This document shows positions 25,629 to 37,640 of a stretch of DNA of 64,000 bases, in pieces. Position 1 is the stretch's first letter; each line of letters begins with the position of its first letter. A program made the position numbers and the translations under genes. Origin of the DNA: Lutraria lutraria (lineage: Eukaryota > Mollusca > Bivalvia > Venerida > Mactridae); contig OZ026847.1 of assembly GCA_964023205.1 (NCBI GenBank), forward strand, positions 5,764,819 through 5,828,818, read 5' to 3'. The notes beneath the pieces are model-generated. The model did no database searches. It had not been told where the DNA came from and saw only the letters and a list, made by a program, of their open reading frames with translations.

Positions 25629-25637
25629 TTACTTCAT
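25629..25637 (-). other. Two-codon upstream ORF before the CARD gene start
   Basis: ATG AAG TAA lies 14 bases before the main ATG, in the same exon, just after the splice acceptor at 25641-25640. Such minimal upstream frames can hold ribosomes and limit initiation downstream. Any regulatory role is inference. Confidence 0.4.
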
Positions 25638-26800
25638 TGTCTGAAAAGAACAAAAACTAAATAACTTTTTTTTTCAAATTTCACATAGAGATTACATCTT
25701 GTACTTGCCCTTAGACACAATAACTACCAGGCCAGGCTATTATAGTATAGGAAACCTTTCCATAATTTTCTTTCATATTACGGTATTTTTCAGAGATCTT
25801 GAGAATTTCAGGTAAATAGTAACACAAAAACTGTTAATGACAATACAAACTTACTCCCAACACATTTAAAGTCAGTTTTATAATGAAGACTATGTATAAA
25901 CGTATAGATACGGGTGCATATTTGGGTGTTCTTCATAAATAAGAAAGCTTGAAGGAGCAGTAGTGACTGTAGCTTTCTTATAACAAAGAACAACCAAATA
26001 TGCATTCTAACCGTTATAGTGTTCCGCATTTACTCAGTCGCTCTTAAAACTTAAATTTAAAACAAGTCCTAGTCCCTGACTGGATAAGAAAGTGGGGTGA
26101 ACACTCTGACTTACTCAGAGTCAGTTTTTAACTTTTAAATGATAAACGATGGAATGATAAATTATATCTACATCATACTAATATTGATTTTTCGCATTTT
26201 CTTTCTTTAAAAATGCTATGCTCACTACAAGAAAAGACAAAAGAAAACTTAGAAGTAAGAAACATTAGAACAAGATGATATCTGATATATCACTGACAAG
26301 TAACAAGCAGTTAATTGGATAAATGTCTCATGAGATCTATAACACATGAACACAAGTTAAAAGAATAAAATAGAAGATAGAAGGCCTAAAACATACATAT
26401 GAGAATATGTATAAAATATGCCACTGGTTCAACATACTAAATGATACAATACAAGAAAACACTAAGAAATTAAGGTATCAACAGCAAACATAAGGAAGTG
26501 ATTGTAACTATAAGTAAAATATGCATACTTATACATTAAGCTCCATTAGCACACCAGCAAATACACTGTACATCTATATAATGTCAGAGAGTAGAATATC
26601 CTAGTTCTCACAGTATAGTACTGTTGGTATGTAGTAAGATAGCTAGGTAGGTACTTAGTAGTACAGTAACTAACCCTCAATTAGGCCTAGTCAATCTCTC
26701 ACCTTATCTTACCTTAACCATATGTTTTACTGAACAGTTCACATCATACAACAATGGTAAGGCCATGCCTAATAAACTATTCGATTATCATCCAGCTTTT

Positions 26801-26947
26801 TAAACTGAACGATAGCTCAGCGTGCATGAATTTCTATGTGGGCCTAAGTACTACATCCGCCATACAATTGTTAAACTAGTTCCTGATTCATGTTGCAGTG
26901 CAAGTCTATGTAAGTTCAGTTTCCATGAGTACTTTCTGTACTTTGAT
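26801..26947 (+). repeat. Repeat X, copy 2
   Basis: Runs from 'taaactgaacgatagctcag' to 'ttctgtactttgattat', lacking part of the middle seen in the 43541-43720 copy. Confidence 0.65.
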
Positions 26948-28179
26948 TATTGTTTCAAAATTTTACATTCCACAATAAAAATGGAACAACCTCAGTGCAC
27001 GCTCATTTTTTATCTCAGATTGAGACTATGGCGGCTCCAGAGCAGATTGAAAAATAATGAGTGGGTGGAGTACCTGGTATATTAGTTAATGATTTAATTT
27101 ATCTTGGCCTCACATTATTCAGTGTTTATGTAGAGCTAAGGTGGAACTTTCAGTATGCATGGTCTTATCTGATGGCAGTTCAGTTTGCTAACTGAATGGA
27201 TTCATGCAGAGATAGATCCAGATAAACTTAGCTGATAATCTAACTAAAAACACCCCTATATGAACGTAATGAACTTGTCCAAATATACCCATAGACAGGA
27301 CCATTGCATACAATTAGGGAATACAGATTAGCTGAGGGAGTTCATGCTGATGTGAATTTATTCTAATTTGACTGACATTTTCTATCTTCGACACATTCTA
27401 AATAACATATATATCTTTATAACGTCTTCCACTTAATTAACTGACCACATTTTGCACATCTAATTTATGCCCCTAAGGTAAAAATGTACCTAAATTTTAC
27501 CAAAAAGTGTTTAAATGGAGTAAAATGAACCGAGCATAAAATGGGTCACATTCACAATTACTTCAGCTGTATACCAGATGATGGGAAACTGGAAAGAATT
27601 AGGTACCAGAGAGATTCAATTTATTAACCACAAATATTCACAATTCAACAATCTGCCATGTTTTTTAATACCTATTCACCACAATCATGAAGATAATTAC
27701 AAAAATTACTCTACAAACTCCCATTCCATAAAAGTGTAATAATCTCATTCTATTGCATAATTATATCCCTTGAGATTGTCAGTCAATCTCAAATTTCATC
27801 AATCACTCTTCATACAGATAAAATGATTATGACAGCCTCTTGTCCACCCACAAAGGCACTAGTACAAAAGTTAAAACTACGCAATTAACATACATTACCA
27901 GAAAATACTTGTGTACATTGAATAAATTCTTGCAAAATACTATATATTCACGAAATCCAAAACATTTGCATCCATATGATAAGAATGACTCATGTCTGCA
28001 TAACATAACTACAAGTAAAAAAGATCTCAGTCCCCAAGAATAGATAATGGATTAAAATAAGGCGGCAGACACAAAAAACAAAACAATAGACTACAATTAC
28101 CATCTACAATCCTATCAACATAAATGCCAAATCTTACATAAAACATAACAAGACATTTTACTGTATCACATTCAGTGTA

Positions 28180-28355
28180 CAGTCTTACCTGTGAACAAAG
28201 GCCACCCATGGTACAGACAAAATGTGGCCTTTATTTACAGGTGACATTTATTCTGAGGTTATTTTATTGTAATAATCAATGACAATTTTAAAAGAATGGC
28301 CTTTATTCACAGGGTGACATTTATTAGGAGATGGTCGTTAGCTATGGTTTGACTG
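28180..28355 (+). mobile_element. CAGTCAAACCTG MITE, copy 2
   Basis: 'cagtcttacctgtgaacaaa' to 'atggtttgactg', with 'tggcctttatt' blocks inside. The left flank is TA and the right is CA. Confidence 0.7.
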
Positions 28356-28375
28356 CATTGCTAGGAAACTTTAAT

Positions 28376-29060
28376 CAAAGTACTGAAAGTACTCATGGAA
28401 ACTGAACTTACAGACTTACACTGCTACATGGAATGGGAACCAGTTTAACAAATTGCATGGTGGATGTATAACAAGAAAAACTATAACAAAACGTTATAGG
28501 TAGACGAATTTCAAGAAGCATTTTGGTTTATGTTTTTTGTATGAAGTTGCTTTTTTCATAAAGGATATTGTCTGTATATCTAATTCAATCCAAGGGTATA
28601 AAATATTTACATGATATGAGTAATACACATTATAATGACAATCATGAGTATTTGACAAATGAATAAATTCATGTATATAGTTCACAAGCACATGGTTATA
28701 TCATACCCTACATCAATCAAATAGAATCAACCCTAAATGTTAATGAATTCACCATTAATCTGAGCACTATCATATAACCACATTGAACTTCAAATAGCCA
28801 CACAACTACTTATCTAGGCAATGCCTTCATGATTTACTTACCTGTCAACTATTAATAGATTCAGTCATCATCATTAGCCAATCAATTGGTCAGGATTAGC
28901 CAAACTAGTAATGGACACTACACTATATACTCACAAACAGCTATAATAAACTAAGACTTAGTCTAGAAAATGAAGTGCTTTAGTCTGCATCAAAATTCAT
29001 GCTTGCCGAGCCAGTGATGGCTATGGAAAGGTGAGCTATCATTCAGTTTCCAAAAATTAA
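28376..29060 (-). repeat. Repeat X, copy 3, split by about 500 bp
   Basis: The inverted 3' half (28376-28473, from 'aatcaaagtactgaaagtac') and 5' half (28983-29060, 'aaaattcatgcttgccgag' to 'cattcagtttcc') are in order but separated by about 510 bases of unrelated AT-rich DNA. The interrupting DNA has no clear terminal repeats. Confidence 0.6.
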
Positions 29061-29818
29061 ACAAGAACAGTTACCTAGACAATGTATAATACTCTTGACT
29101 ACAGATGGTAAAGATAAGACCATACCTAGGTTACTCTCTGAGACAATATAAACCTATGATAAGGCAGATTGAGGTAAAAACAGTTGATTTAAGATTAAGA
29201 TGGGACTTTTATTTCATCCCCACATCCGACATTTCTTATCCCGGAATTTCAATATGAAAGCATCCAGTATACTAAATAAATAAAGAAAACAACAAATTTT
29301 ACATTTAATGGGTGTTTATGTTTCCATTGAGTCTGGAGATGGTTTATACAACTTGATAATATCATGTTTAATACATTGATGGATTTATGATATCCAATGC
29401 AAGGTCAAATATTCAACATAGTAAAAGCAGTGTGGAAAACACACGTGACTTTTGCCTTTGCTAAGAGCATATAAACTGGGAGTTTCACACATTCTATTTA
29501 TGCTGATTTTGTAATGCTCTTGCTCCTTCGTAATTGCTGAAAACCCGTATAATTTATTGAAAAATACACTGGCTTCACGCAGTACCCAAAGTTTAAACAA
29601 CTGGTTTGAGGCAATTGGTGCGAATGTTACAGAAAACTGTACATAATGTACAAACAAATGATAACTATATGTGGAATATACACATTTGTCCGCTTAACAC
29701 GTGCTATGTTTCGTGAAAATCGATTTTGGAATAAAATGCTTACAGCTTATTTTCTCCCACGATACCCATTTATAACAGCAAATGTCATATGGGTTGTCCT
29801 CACTGAAAAGGGTATAAG

Positions 29819-30080
29819 GAGGGATAGTTCAGCTTTACATAGCCATTGCTCGCTCAGTGCATATCGAGGGCTCAGCGCAACACTGTCGTAACTTGTTCTT
29901 ATTTCAATAAGAGTTACGACACTGTTGCGTTGAACCCTCGATATATGAATTTTTACGCGAACCTAAGTACAATGTACAATGTTTATCTACATCAGCCATG
30001 CAAATGTTAAACTAGATCACATTTCATGTTGCAGTGTACCTATAAGTCTATGAAAGTTCAGTTTCCATGAGTACTTTCAG
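29819..30080 (+). repeat. Repeat X, copy 4, host of an 84-bp foldback
   Basis: 'gatagttcagctttacatag' to 'catgagtactttcagttttc'. It is interrupted at 29861-29944 by the foldback element, after 'gctcagtgc' and before 'atgaattttta', which are contiguous in sister copies. Confidence 0.65.
29861..29944. mobile_element. 84-bp foldback element, copy 1
   Basis: Arms 'tcgagggctcagcgcaacac' and its inverse near 29942 pair over 30 bases with three mismatches, and the inner 'cttatt tc aataag' continues the hairpin. It is inserted in Repeat X. A second copy of the same length is at 32529-32612. Confidence 0.75.
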
Positions 30081-30971
30081 TTTTCACTGAGATTTAATGT
30101 TGCAACAATTGCATAATGTAGTAAGCCGTGTTGATGCTAGACAAAACGATAAAATGTACATAACTGTTGACAGACAGGACAATTACTATGCCTCCTGCAT
30201 CATAGATGCTGGTGGTGATGGTATAAAAATTCCTTTTTTCATAAATTCCATTCAATGGGTATGGTACAAACCAATATTCTGAAAACATGCATCATCACCC
30301 AGTTGTCTCATATCTTCACAGATCAAAGACTTTAAATAATTTAATAGAATCTTTCAATTTGCAATTAATCTGGAATGATAACCTAGCAATTAAAAGGACT
30401 TCCTAATGTTCCGCCCCTGCAAGTTTTTCTGCTGAAGCAATTAAGTTAAGTTTTTGTAGATAACAAGTGGTTAACAGGAATGAAATACATACAAAAAAAA
30501 CATGCATACCTTCACCTGAAGTGGATGCACACATGTATGAAAATATTTTCCCACACAATCTTAATATTTACATCATAAACAATAATAATGTTGCTATGTC
30601 TGTGGTGAATGTTGATGAGTTTTCATAGATTACACAGAGAACTGTATACTATTACTTACAACCTGTATTTACATGGAGAGATACATAAATTGAATGGCAA
30701 ATTAATATTATTGGATTACAGTCATTACTTTACGCAGATGATTTTGAATCATATAGATAAAAACGTATGTGTACACACTCAGGTACCAACAGTTGAAGGA
30801 AGCTGAGATTTTCACCTAGCTATGATCACAGACACATTATTAAGAAAATTTATAGTACCTAATAACCATCAACAACAATTCATTGCATGTATCAAAAACT
30901 TGTAACTACCAATAAAGTCAAACCAGTTTATATCTCAAAGTCATAGTGACCTTCAGAAGTTCAGATGCTTC

Positions 30972-31115
30972 CAGTCTGTGAATTTAGGATTTGAAACTCA
31001 ACTTGTTCGAATCACCAAAAGAGAATAATTTTTACATAATTACTGGATAAGTTACTTGTCCGAATCAATAATCACTTGTCCCGGACAACAGGACAAGTGC
31101 TAATTTCGAAGACTG
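30972..31115. mobile_element. CAGTCTTC-family element with near-exact 6-bp TSD
   Basis: Ends 'cagtctgtgaattt' and 'aatttcgaagactg'. Flanks are TGCTTC (30966-30971) and TGCTAC (31116-31121), five of six identical. The interior repeats 'cttgtccgaatcaa'-like motifs, parallel to the 'tactggacc' motif of the family. Confidence 0.65.
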
Positions 31116-31189
31116 TGCTACACCAAACTCCCTTTCCCTTTTATGATAGGGATGGCAGGCAGATTTAAATAACAATCAACCTTCCTTTG

Positions 31190-31315
31190 ACACTCAGGGT
31201 CCTCAGTTAATGAATATCCAGCCAGCTTATGGAAGAATGGCGATTCAACCGAGGTGAGCACATGAGGTCTCCCTTCACTAGTCACAAAATGACCCTGGCT
31301 ATATCAAACCCCAGA
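31190..31315 (+). mobile_element. SINE body fragment
   Basis: 'atccagccagcttatggaag', 'ggcgattcaaccgaggt' and 'tcacaaaatgaccctggcta' match the SINE central domain seen at 35957-36160. No tRNA head is recognisable. Confidence 0.55.
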
Positions 31316-31842
31316 ATAAAACAGGTGTGATGTGGTATACTTTGTACAATGCTAGCCGCTAATTATTCTTCACAGACAATTCATTTGGTCGAAAAATAAC
31401 CCCACAATCATGTGACATAATTTATCTAATATAACCAGTTATTGTGAAAACTTAGCAGGTCAAGCGATTATCTCATGTATTTATTAAGTTATTAACCTAA
31501 TTATTTCTACTTTGTTGAATCACATTCTGACATTCATAACAATGAAAAAGTTATTCAAAATATTTTCACAATGTCTCAAATATGACTTAAGTCATAATAA
31601 TTACATTTAACAAGATGTATAAAGAATGCTTTCACATATTTCTTTAAACAAATCATACATGGACTGTTATTTTAATGTATAAAAATTTCTAGCACCTGCA
31701 ACAGACAAGAAAAATACAGTAAGTTCCAGTACTAAATCAGTACAATTTGGAGACAATTTGTGTTAATTCAATTCCATAGTTTACTCATTTTTCATTAATT
31801 TTACTATAAATTTAATGGTGCTGTAATTGATCTTAATTAATA

Positions 31843-32097
31843 AACAAGAGTGCCAGGTCACAAAATATGCCCATCAAAATGATTTTTCAAAGCATCAAGG
31901 GACATAACTCAGAAGTGCCAGTTATCAAACTTGACCGAGATCTCATGGCCATAAACATTTCCATAAAGTTTGGTGAGGATCCGAAAAAAACTGTTTGAAT
32001 TAGAGAGTGGACACTGTTTGGACGCCGCCTGCCCAAAACCGCCAGCCTGCCATAGGTGTTCCCATATTATGACCTGTTTTTCAAAACGGGCGTATAA
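31843..32097 (-). repeat. Inverted copy of the 5829-6040 repeat
   Basis: 'aacaagagtgccaggtcaca' at the left end and 'tttcaaaacgggcgtat' at the right are the inverse of the 5829-6040 ends. Confidence 0.6.
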
Positions 32098-32449
32098 AAA
32101 TAATACATATACTTTATTTTACAAGGCTTCACAGTTATATGCCGACCCAATCGTTCATAAAAAACCTTAATACTATGTCTCTATGTTATGCCACCATTAC
32201 AAGGACCACAATGGAAACAAACGCTGGCGCTTTTTCGCGTTATCCTTGGTGTTGGAAGCATGTCATGGTTTAATTTTTGTCTTATTTTTGTCTTTCTTTC
32301 TATCTTAATATTTTTGTTATTTTAATTTATATAATTATGTTACATTTCTTATCTATATATTATTACCCATGCTTCCTATGCCAAAATAAATAAATAAATC
32401 AATCAATACCACAATAATACATAACAAATGTTTATAAATATTGTCCATG

Positions 32450-32694
32450 TAAACATGAGCACCAAATTAAGTTTCATGATCGCTACCTCTTACAGTTTCT
32501 GAGTTTTGAGCTACTAGAAATTTTTTGCATATCGAGGTCTCAGCGCAACACTGTCGTAACTTGTTCATATTTCCATAGGAGTTACGACACTGTTGCGTTG
32601 AACTCTCGATATATTCGCAGAAGCTGACACAGATGATGCAGCGATCACAATTAGCTTGACGTTTTCTCCGAAAACAGACAAGCTAAAAATGAAG
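32450..32694 (+). repeat. Relative of the 17087-17400 repeat, host of a foldback
   Basis: 'gctacctcttacagtttctg' and 'gcagcgatcacaattagctt' match 17087-17400. The 84-bp foldback sits in the middle, close to the 'tttttgca' that precedes 'cagacgcgg' in the sister copy. Confidence 0.6.
32529..32612. mobile_element. 84-bp foldback element, copy 2
   Basis: It starts 'atatcgaggtctcagcgcaa', ends 'aactctcgatat', and is exactly as long as copy 1 with only a few differences. It is flanked by 'ttttttgc' and 'attcgcag'. Confidence 0.75.
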
Positions 32695-33649
32695 CGGATA
32701 GTTAATATAAAAAATTTAACTAAGAATTACTTACAATAAGAAAAATCCATAAAAACTGCGCATTAATCATGCTACATCATATAATACACAACAGTAGAAA
32801 ACAATTGAATAAAATCCATCAAAATAAAAGTATCCGTTATTTTCACACCCCACATTGACAGGCTCATATAGGTTTTATGATAAACTTAACTGGTACAGTC
32901 TATCACTGATTGCCTGAGGCATGTGACACTAATTACTTTTCAATGTCCACAAAATGCGAAGCAATAAAATATTATTTACCAACACTGAATAATTGCTTTT
33001 CACACCAAATGTAAGTTTGACAAATGTGAAATGTCCAGATAAATTTTTTTTTTCATAGAAATATTTGTGAATTTGGTGTAAACAATGCATGGCTGTAGTG
33101 AAAACGTGATGATCAATGCAAGATCATACTAGAAAGCACAAATAATTTCTGTCTAACGTTTTCTTGGGAAAAAAACACTTTATATGCCAATTTTTTTGTT
33201 TACCACTTCCGACCCATACTTTTTTGGCTTGGGTTGGGACTGGCAGGTACACATGTAGGTAAATTCTTTCTTTTGTCATCCACAAACATGCATTTGACTT
33301 AAATTCACCAACGAAATATTTTTAAAGCACGAAAAGAATGAATTTTTGGACTTGATTTTTATCAAAATCAAGTTCTTTGTAATCACTGACTATATTTGTC
33401 GCTGGACTCCATAACAGCTTGGTTAAGAGAATGCCACATAAAGGAAATAGTACGCAACTAAATGGTATGTTTATATAGAAGTATCTGGAATCTTTCCCCA
33501 ATTAAGTGTGTCAGATCTAAATACATTTAAAATCATTCTATTGTAACTACATGGAAAGAGTCATGTATCTAAATAAATGCTTGTCGGTAGATACATGAGA
33601 TTTTCAAATGCGTAGAATTAAAACTGCGTATTCACTGTCCAATAAAATA

Positions 33650-33990
33650 TCTTGCCGTAAAAGTAGTTCTACTTTCGGTTTTCGTTCGATAGTTCAGAAA
33701 AATCTCCACGAACGTATTCATGCATTTGCAACAATCTACCATCGATGTGTGTGTTTTGTGCCTTTCTAACATTTCTTAATATTACAAAGCGAATTCTCAT
33801 TTAATCGTATTCCGTGATATTCACACCAACTAGTGTTATTTTGATGACGGAATCGCTATTTATAGACTCACTCCCCGCAGTGGCTAGTAGCAAACCGATG
33901 TGGGGAGTTTGATTTATCGAAGGTTGAATGTTAAAACTGCGGCTTAAGAATAATAATTCGAGTCGCTAAATATGAACGTAAATTACTGGA
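33650..33990 (-). promoter_or_regulatory. Candidate minus-strand promoter with TATA box
   Basis: CpG is locally dense. The minus strand reads 'gagtctataaatagcgattc' with the TATA element at 33864-33857, so a start site would be expected about 30 bases on, near 33830. This could be the first exon of the CARD gene, which needs a 5' exon upstream of 25640. No convincing donor site was identified, so the link is inference. Confidence 0.3.
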
Positions 33991-35956
33991 TACGTGCTTT
34001 TAAAATTTACTGTTTAAGACTTCCTTTTACGCCAGATTATTTAGAATTACATAATCACGTCTGAATTTCATGCAACATCGGGTTAACTATAGGTCATATA
34101 GGTCTTACTCTACTGTGTCAGGACCTTTTTGATTTGAGTGACCCTGAATGTGTTCAATGCGACGATGTTCTGTTGTGTTAAAACCAGAAGAATCAATGTT
34201 TGTATTTACTGTTACTGAAGTGTTTTTTACTAGTTTTGTACAATATTAAAAGAGTTTTTAATGCAATTAAATTGTCCTCAATTAATGTGCTAATCATTAA
34301 ACTTTCCAATATCAGGCTTTTTTCATTTTAAAATTTTAGCAAAGGGACTATAGTAAAGCCCTAGCTTATGTCATTTACCTATATGCATATGACCTGCATT
34401 ACAATATGAATGAAAAATCGGTCCGTAATTTTAAATGTTAAAATATTTGTATGGGCTCGAACGATGTGGGTACACATTTCTCTCTTTTGTCTCGTATGGT
34501 AAAAATCAAGTCCGACAGTACTTTCAGTACTTTGATTTATTATTGTTTTCTTAGTCAATTTTGTTTTGTTTTTTGGACCCGCTAGTGGCAAACAAACAAA
34601 ATTCTAATTTAGGCTTTAAGCATTTGCGTTTAACTTTTTTCAACATCACATCAATAATTCTTCAGTTTTACAGACACAATGTTGTATTTTGGACAAATAA
34701 TTACCAGGTAGATGCAAGATACAAACTTTTATTTGAAGTCCACAAAGCACATTACACACAACAAATAAAATTACAATCAAACTAGATCAACTATGAAATT
34801 ATGACTAAGTCATGTGACATGTATTACAAAACATGACTTTACGATCAGCCAGACGCCAGATCGACCAGCCATATAGATATACGAATATGTATACCCGGTA
34901 CATGTAAAATAATTTGATACTTATAAGCATAGTTCTCCTAGAACTATTTCTAACAAATATAAAGGGTGGCAACCAATGTATTTGCAACTGGCACTTTCTT
35001 CACATTGAAAGTAGAATGTTTCATCACAGAGACCCCTCAAAACTCAACAGTAACATGAAATAAGACACAATTACTAATAAAGACACAAAGTAAAAGACAC
35101 AAATGTCAAAGAATACCTGAAAACTACATCTACATAAGAATACATGTCCAGTCCACATGGAAACTAGAAATGAATGTTGATAAATTTTATGAGAAAACAA
35201 GATGTTAACATCTGAACAGTATTTTCCATGGTAAACTTTATAACTCAATACCTACTGGGTTTAGTGTCACATCAACACACTCAAAGTCTGTTTGTGATTA
35301 AATGAGAGTAACTCTTCATGCTGAAGGAAAAAAACTCATTTCTATAGGTCGCTATAGTGATATTGCTACATAATTACGCCATACAAACAGATGCAATCTC
35401 GAAGCTGCACAATACATTGAAATAATTTACAATACAGTAGAGCATTTATCACATGTTTTGTATAAAATCTAATTTCTCTCATTTTCTAGCACACATGTTC
35501 TAGTTACCATGACGATAAATAAAACAATGACACAACATGATGTCAGATTTTTTTATATTAAAAACATAATACAAGATCCTTCAAGACTGGAGCTTTATTA
35601 ACATTTTCTTCGTAATCTAGAATTCTGGCACAAAAATCTAAATAAATAGGTTAGAATACTGTACAGACAGCTGACATATGACGTCCATTGTATTGCAGTG
35701 AACACAAGATAAAAACATACTGAAGAATATGCAGTCCTACATATTTCTACCAATGTGTGAAATTAGGTGATAAAATCAAACAGGGGCCTTCACGTTAAAC
35801 CAGACAACTGCTTACAATTATATAAATAATTCCAGTAGCAGCATCACTATCACATAACAGCTTATATTAAACCCTGCACATGCACAAACAATGACCTTAT
35901 TAAATTTCCTAAACAACAGCAACTTTTCATTACATCATATAATTTTGATGAACAAA
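33991..35956. other. Intergenic or intronic stretch, no gene seen
   Basis: Only a short 3' fragment of Repeat X ('cagtactttcagtactttga', near 34517) is recognised. Open frames are short and without coding character. Confidence 0.4.
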
Positions 35957-36160
35957 TTACGCAGTCTCCATGGTCAAGAGGTTAGTGTCTCAGACGGGCA
36001 GAGCTACAACTGACACGTAAGGAAGCTGTCCAGCTAGCTTATGGAAGATCAATGGTTCTACCTAGGTGTATGCCTGTGTCTTCTTCCAGTGTTAACTTAA
36101 AGCTGGGAAAGTCAACAAATGATCCTAGCTAATGGTGCGACCATAAACACCAGTGAAAAA
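35957..36160 (+). mobile_element. SINE with decayed tRNA head
   Basis: 'catggtcaagaggttagtgt' is an A-box region. The body carries 'aggaagctgtccagctagct', 'ggttctacctaggt' and 'aaagctgggaaagtc'. The B box is lost. Confidence 0.65.
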
Positions 36161-36990
36161 AAAGAAATAGTATTCTGATATTGTGTCAATGACTATGAAA
36201 TAAATAAAATATTATAAAGTTATTATAAATGTAATAATTGTTCGACAAAAATATAGTACTACCGAAACATGACAAGAAGGAACCTAAAGAGCCCGCATAT
36301 GACCCCTAAATGTAAAACACAAAATTAGGTATATAAACAGACAGGTACACATACCTTACACGAATAATACATCCACCCATCCCATCAATTTTATCCAGAA
36401 TGGTTAATTTAAAATCACTATTGACTAATGAATTTTAAACAGTCAAGTAAGAACATCAAAGAACTGAATTAGACCCTATACATACATATACAACTTTAAT
36501 TAAGTCATTAATTATGGTAACTCATGTATGCATACATATATACAAGACTTAAACACATCTAGAGAAACACAAAGCAATATATACATGACAGATTATGTTT
36601 CCTTGTTGTAAACAAGATACGAAACATGAAACATGTACGTAAAACAATAAACAAAGAATTAACACCAGAAACATCAGATGTAACTTGATTTACAAAGCTC
36701 GTTTTATTTCAGCTATATCCAATAACTTCAAAGCTTAGAGTGCAGTAATACAAGATCATAGATTTGCCACACCATAAACCAGACAACTGCTTTTATTGGC
36801 CATATCACTATCACATAGTTACCTGCTTGTATTAAAACCTACACACATACAAAACAATGAGCCAATTTCTAAAACAACAGCAACTTTTCATTTAGTGATT
36901 TAAACACCCAACGTCAAATCAGATTATTGGATGCAAATTAACTGTTTTACAAGTCAAATAGCTTTCTGCGGCCAGGTATATATACCATTA

Positions 36991-37134
36991 GTTTGTCCTA
37001 ATTTCTTGTCCAATGAAATTTCTGCATTTCATTTGAAATTTGAAAAATATATTGCATAAAATGTGCCAAGAACCGTCCGAGGATGGAGAAAATAGGTCTT
37101 TTTTTTTTACTTATGTGCAGAAATTAGGACAAAC
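36991..37134. repeat. Inverted repeat bounding 114 bases
   Basis: 'gtttgtcctaatttc' (36991-37005) and 'gaaattaggacaaac' (37120-37134) are perfect 15-base inverses. It could be a small MITE or a structured boundary of the neighbouring transposon. No target duplication is evident. Confidence 0.55.
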
Positions 37135-37182
37135 TGTGAATCAGTATTCGTTTATATTTCAAATTTTATAAGATATATCACA

Positions 37183-37600
37183 AGTGACTATATACACATG
37201 TAATCAGTGATAAACATACGACTATATACAAGTTATCACTAATCAGTGATAAACATACGACTATATACATGTAATCAGTGATAAACGTACGACTATATAC
37301 ATGTAATCAGTGATAAACGTACGACTATATACATGGTATCAGTGATAAACATACGACTATATACATGTAATCAGTGATAAACATACGACTATATACATGT
37401 AATCAGTGATAAACATACGACTATATACATTTAATCAGTGATAAACATACGATTATTTACATGTAATCAGTGATAAACATACGACTATAAACATGGTATC
37501 AGTGATAAACATACGACTATATACATGTAATCAGTGATAAACATATGACTATATACATGTAATCAGTGATAAACATACAGCGAATGCTGACTAAGCGTAC
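37183..37600 (+). repeat. 32-bp minisatellite, about 12 units
   Basis: The unit is 'aatcagtgataaacatac' followed by 'gactatatacatgt', contiguous and highly alike, with one 39-base spacer variant near 37230. The last unit changes into 'acagcgaatgctgactaag', which recurs on the other flank of the transposase at about 39780-39812. Confidence 0.85.
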
Positions 37601-37640
37601 AGAAATTACATAAATAAACACAACTGTCTACAATTCAGTT

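Noticed and set aside
37183..37600. Regular 32-bp repeats that could suggest a CRISPR array
   Set aside because: Units are directly contiguous with no unique spacers, in a eukaryotic context; it is a minisatellite.
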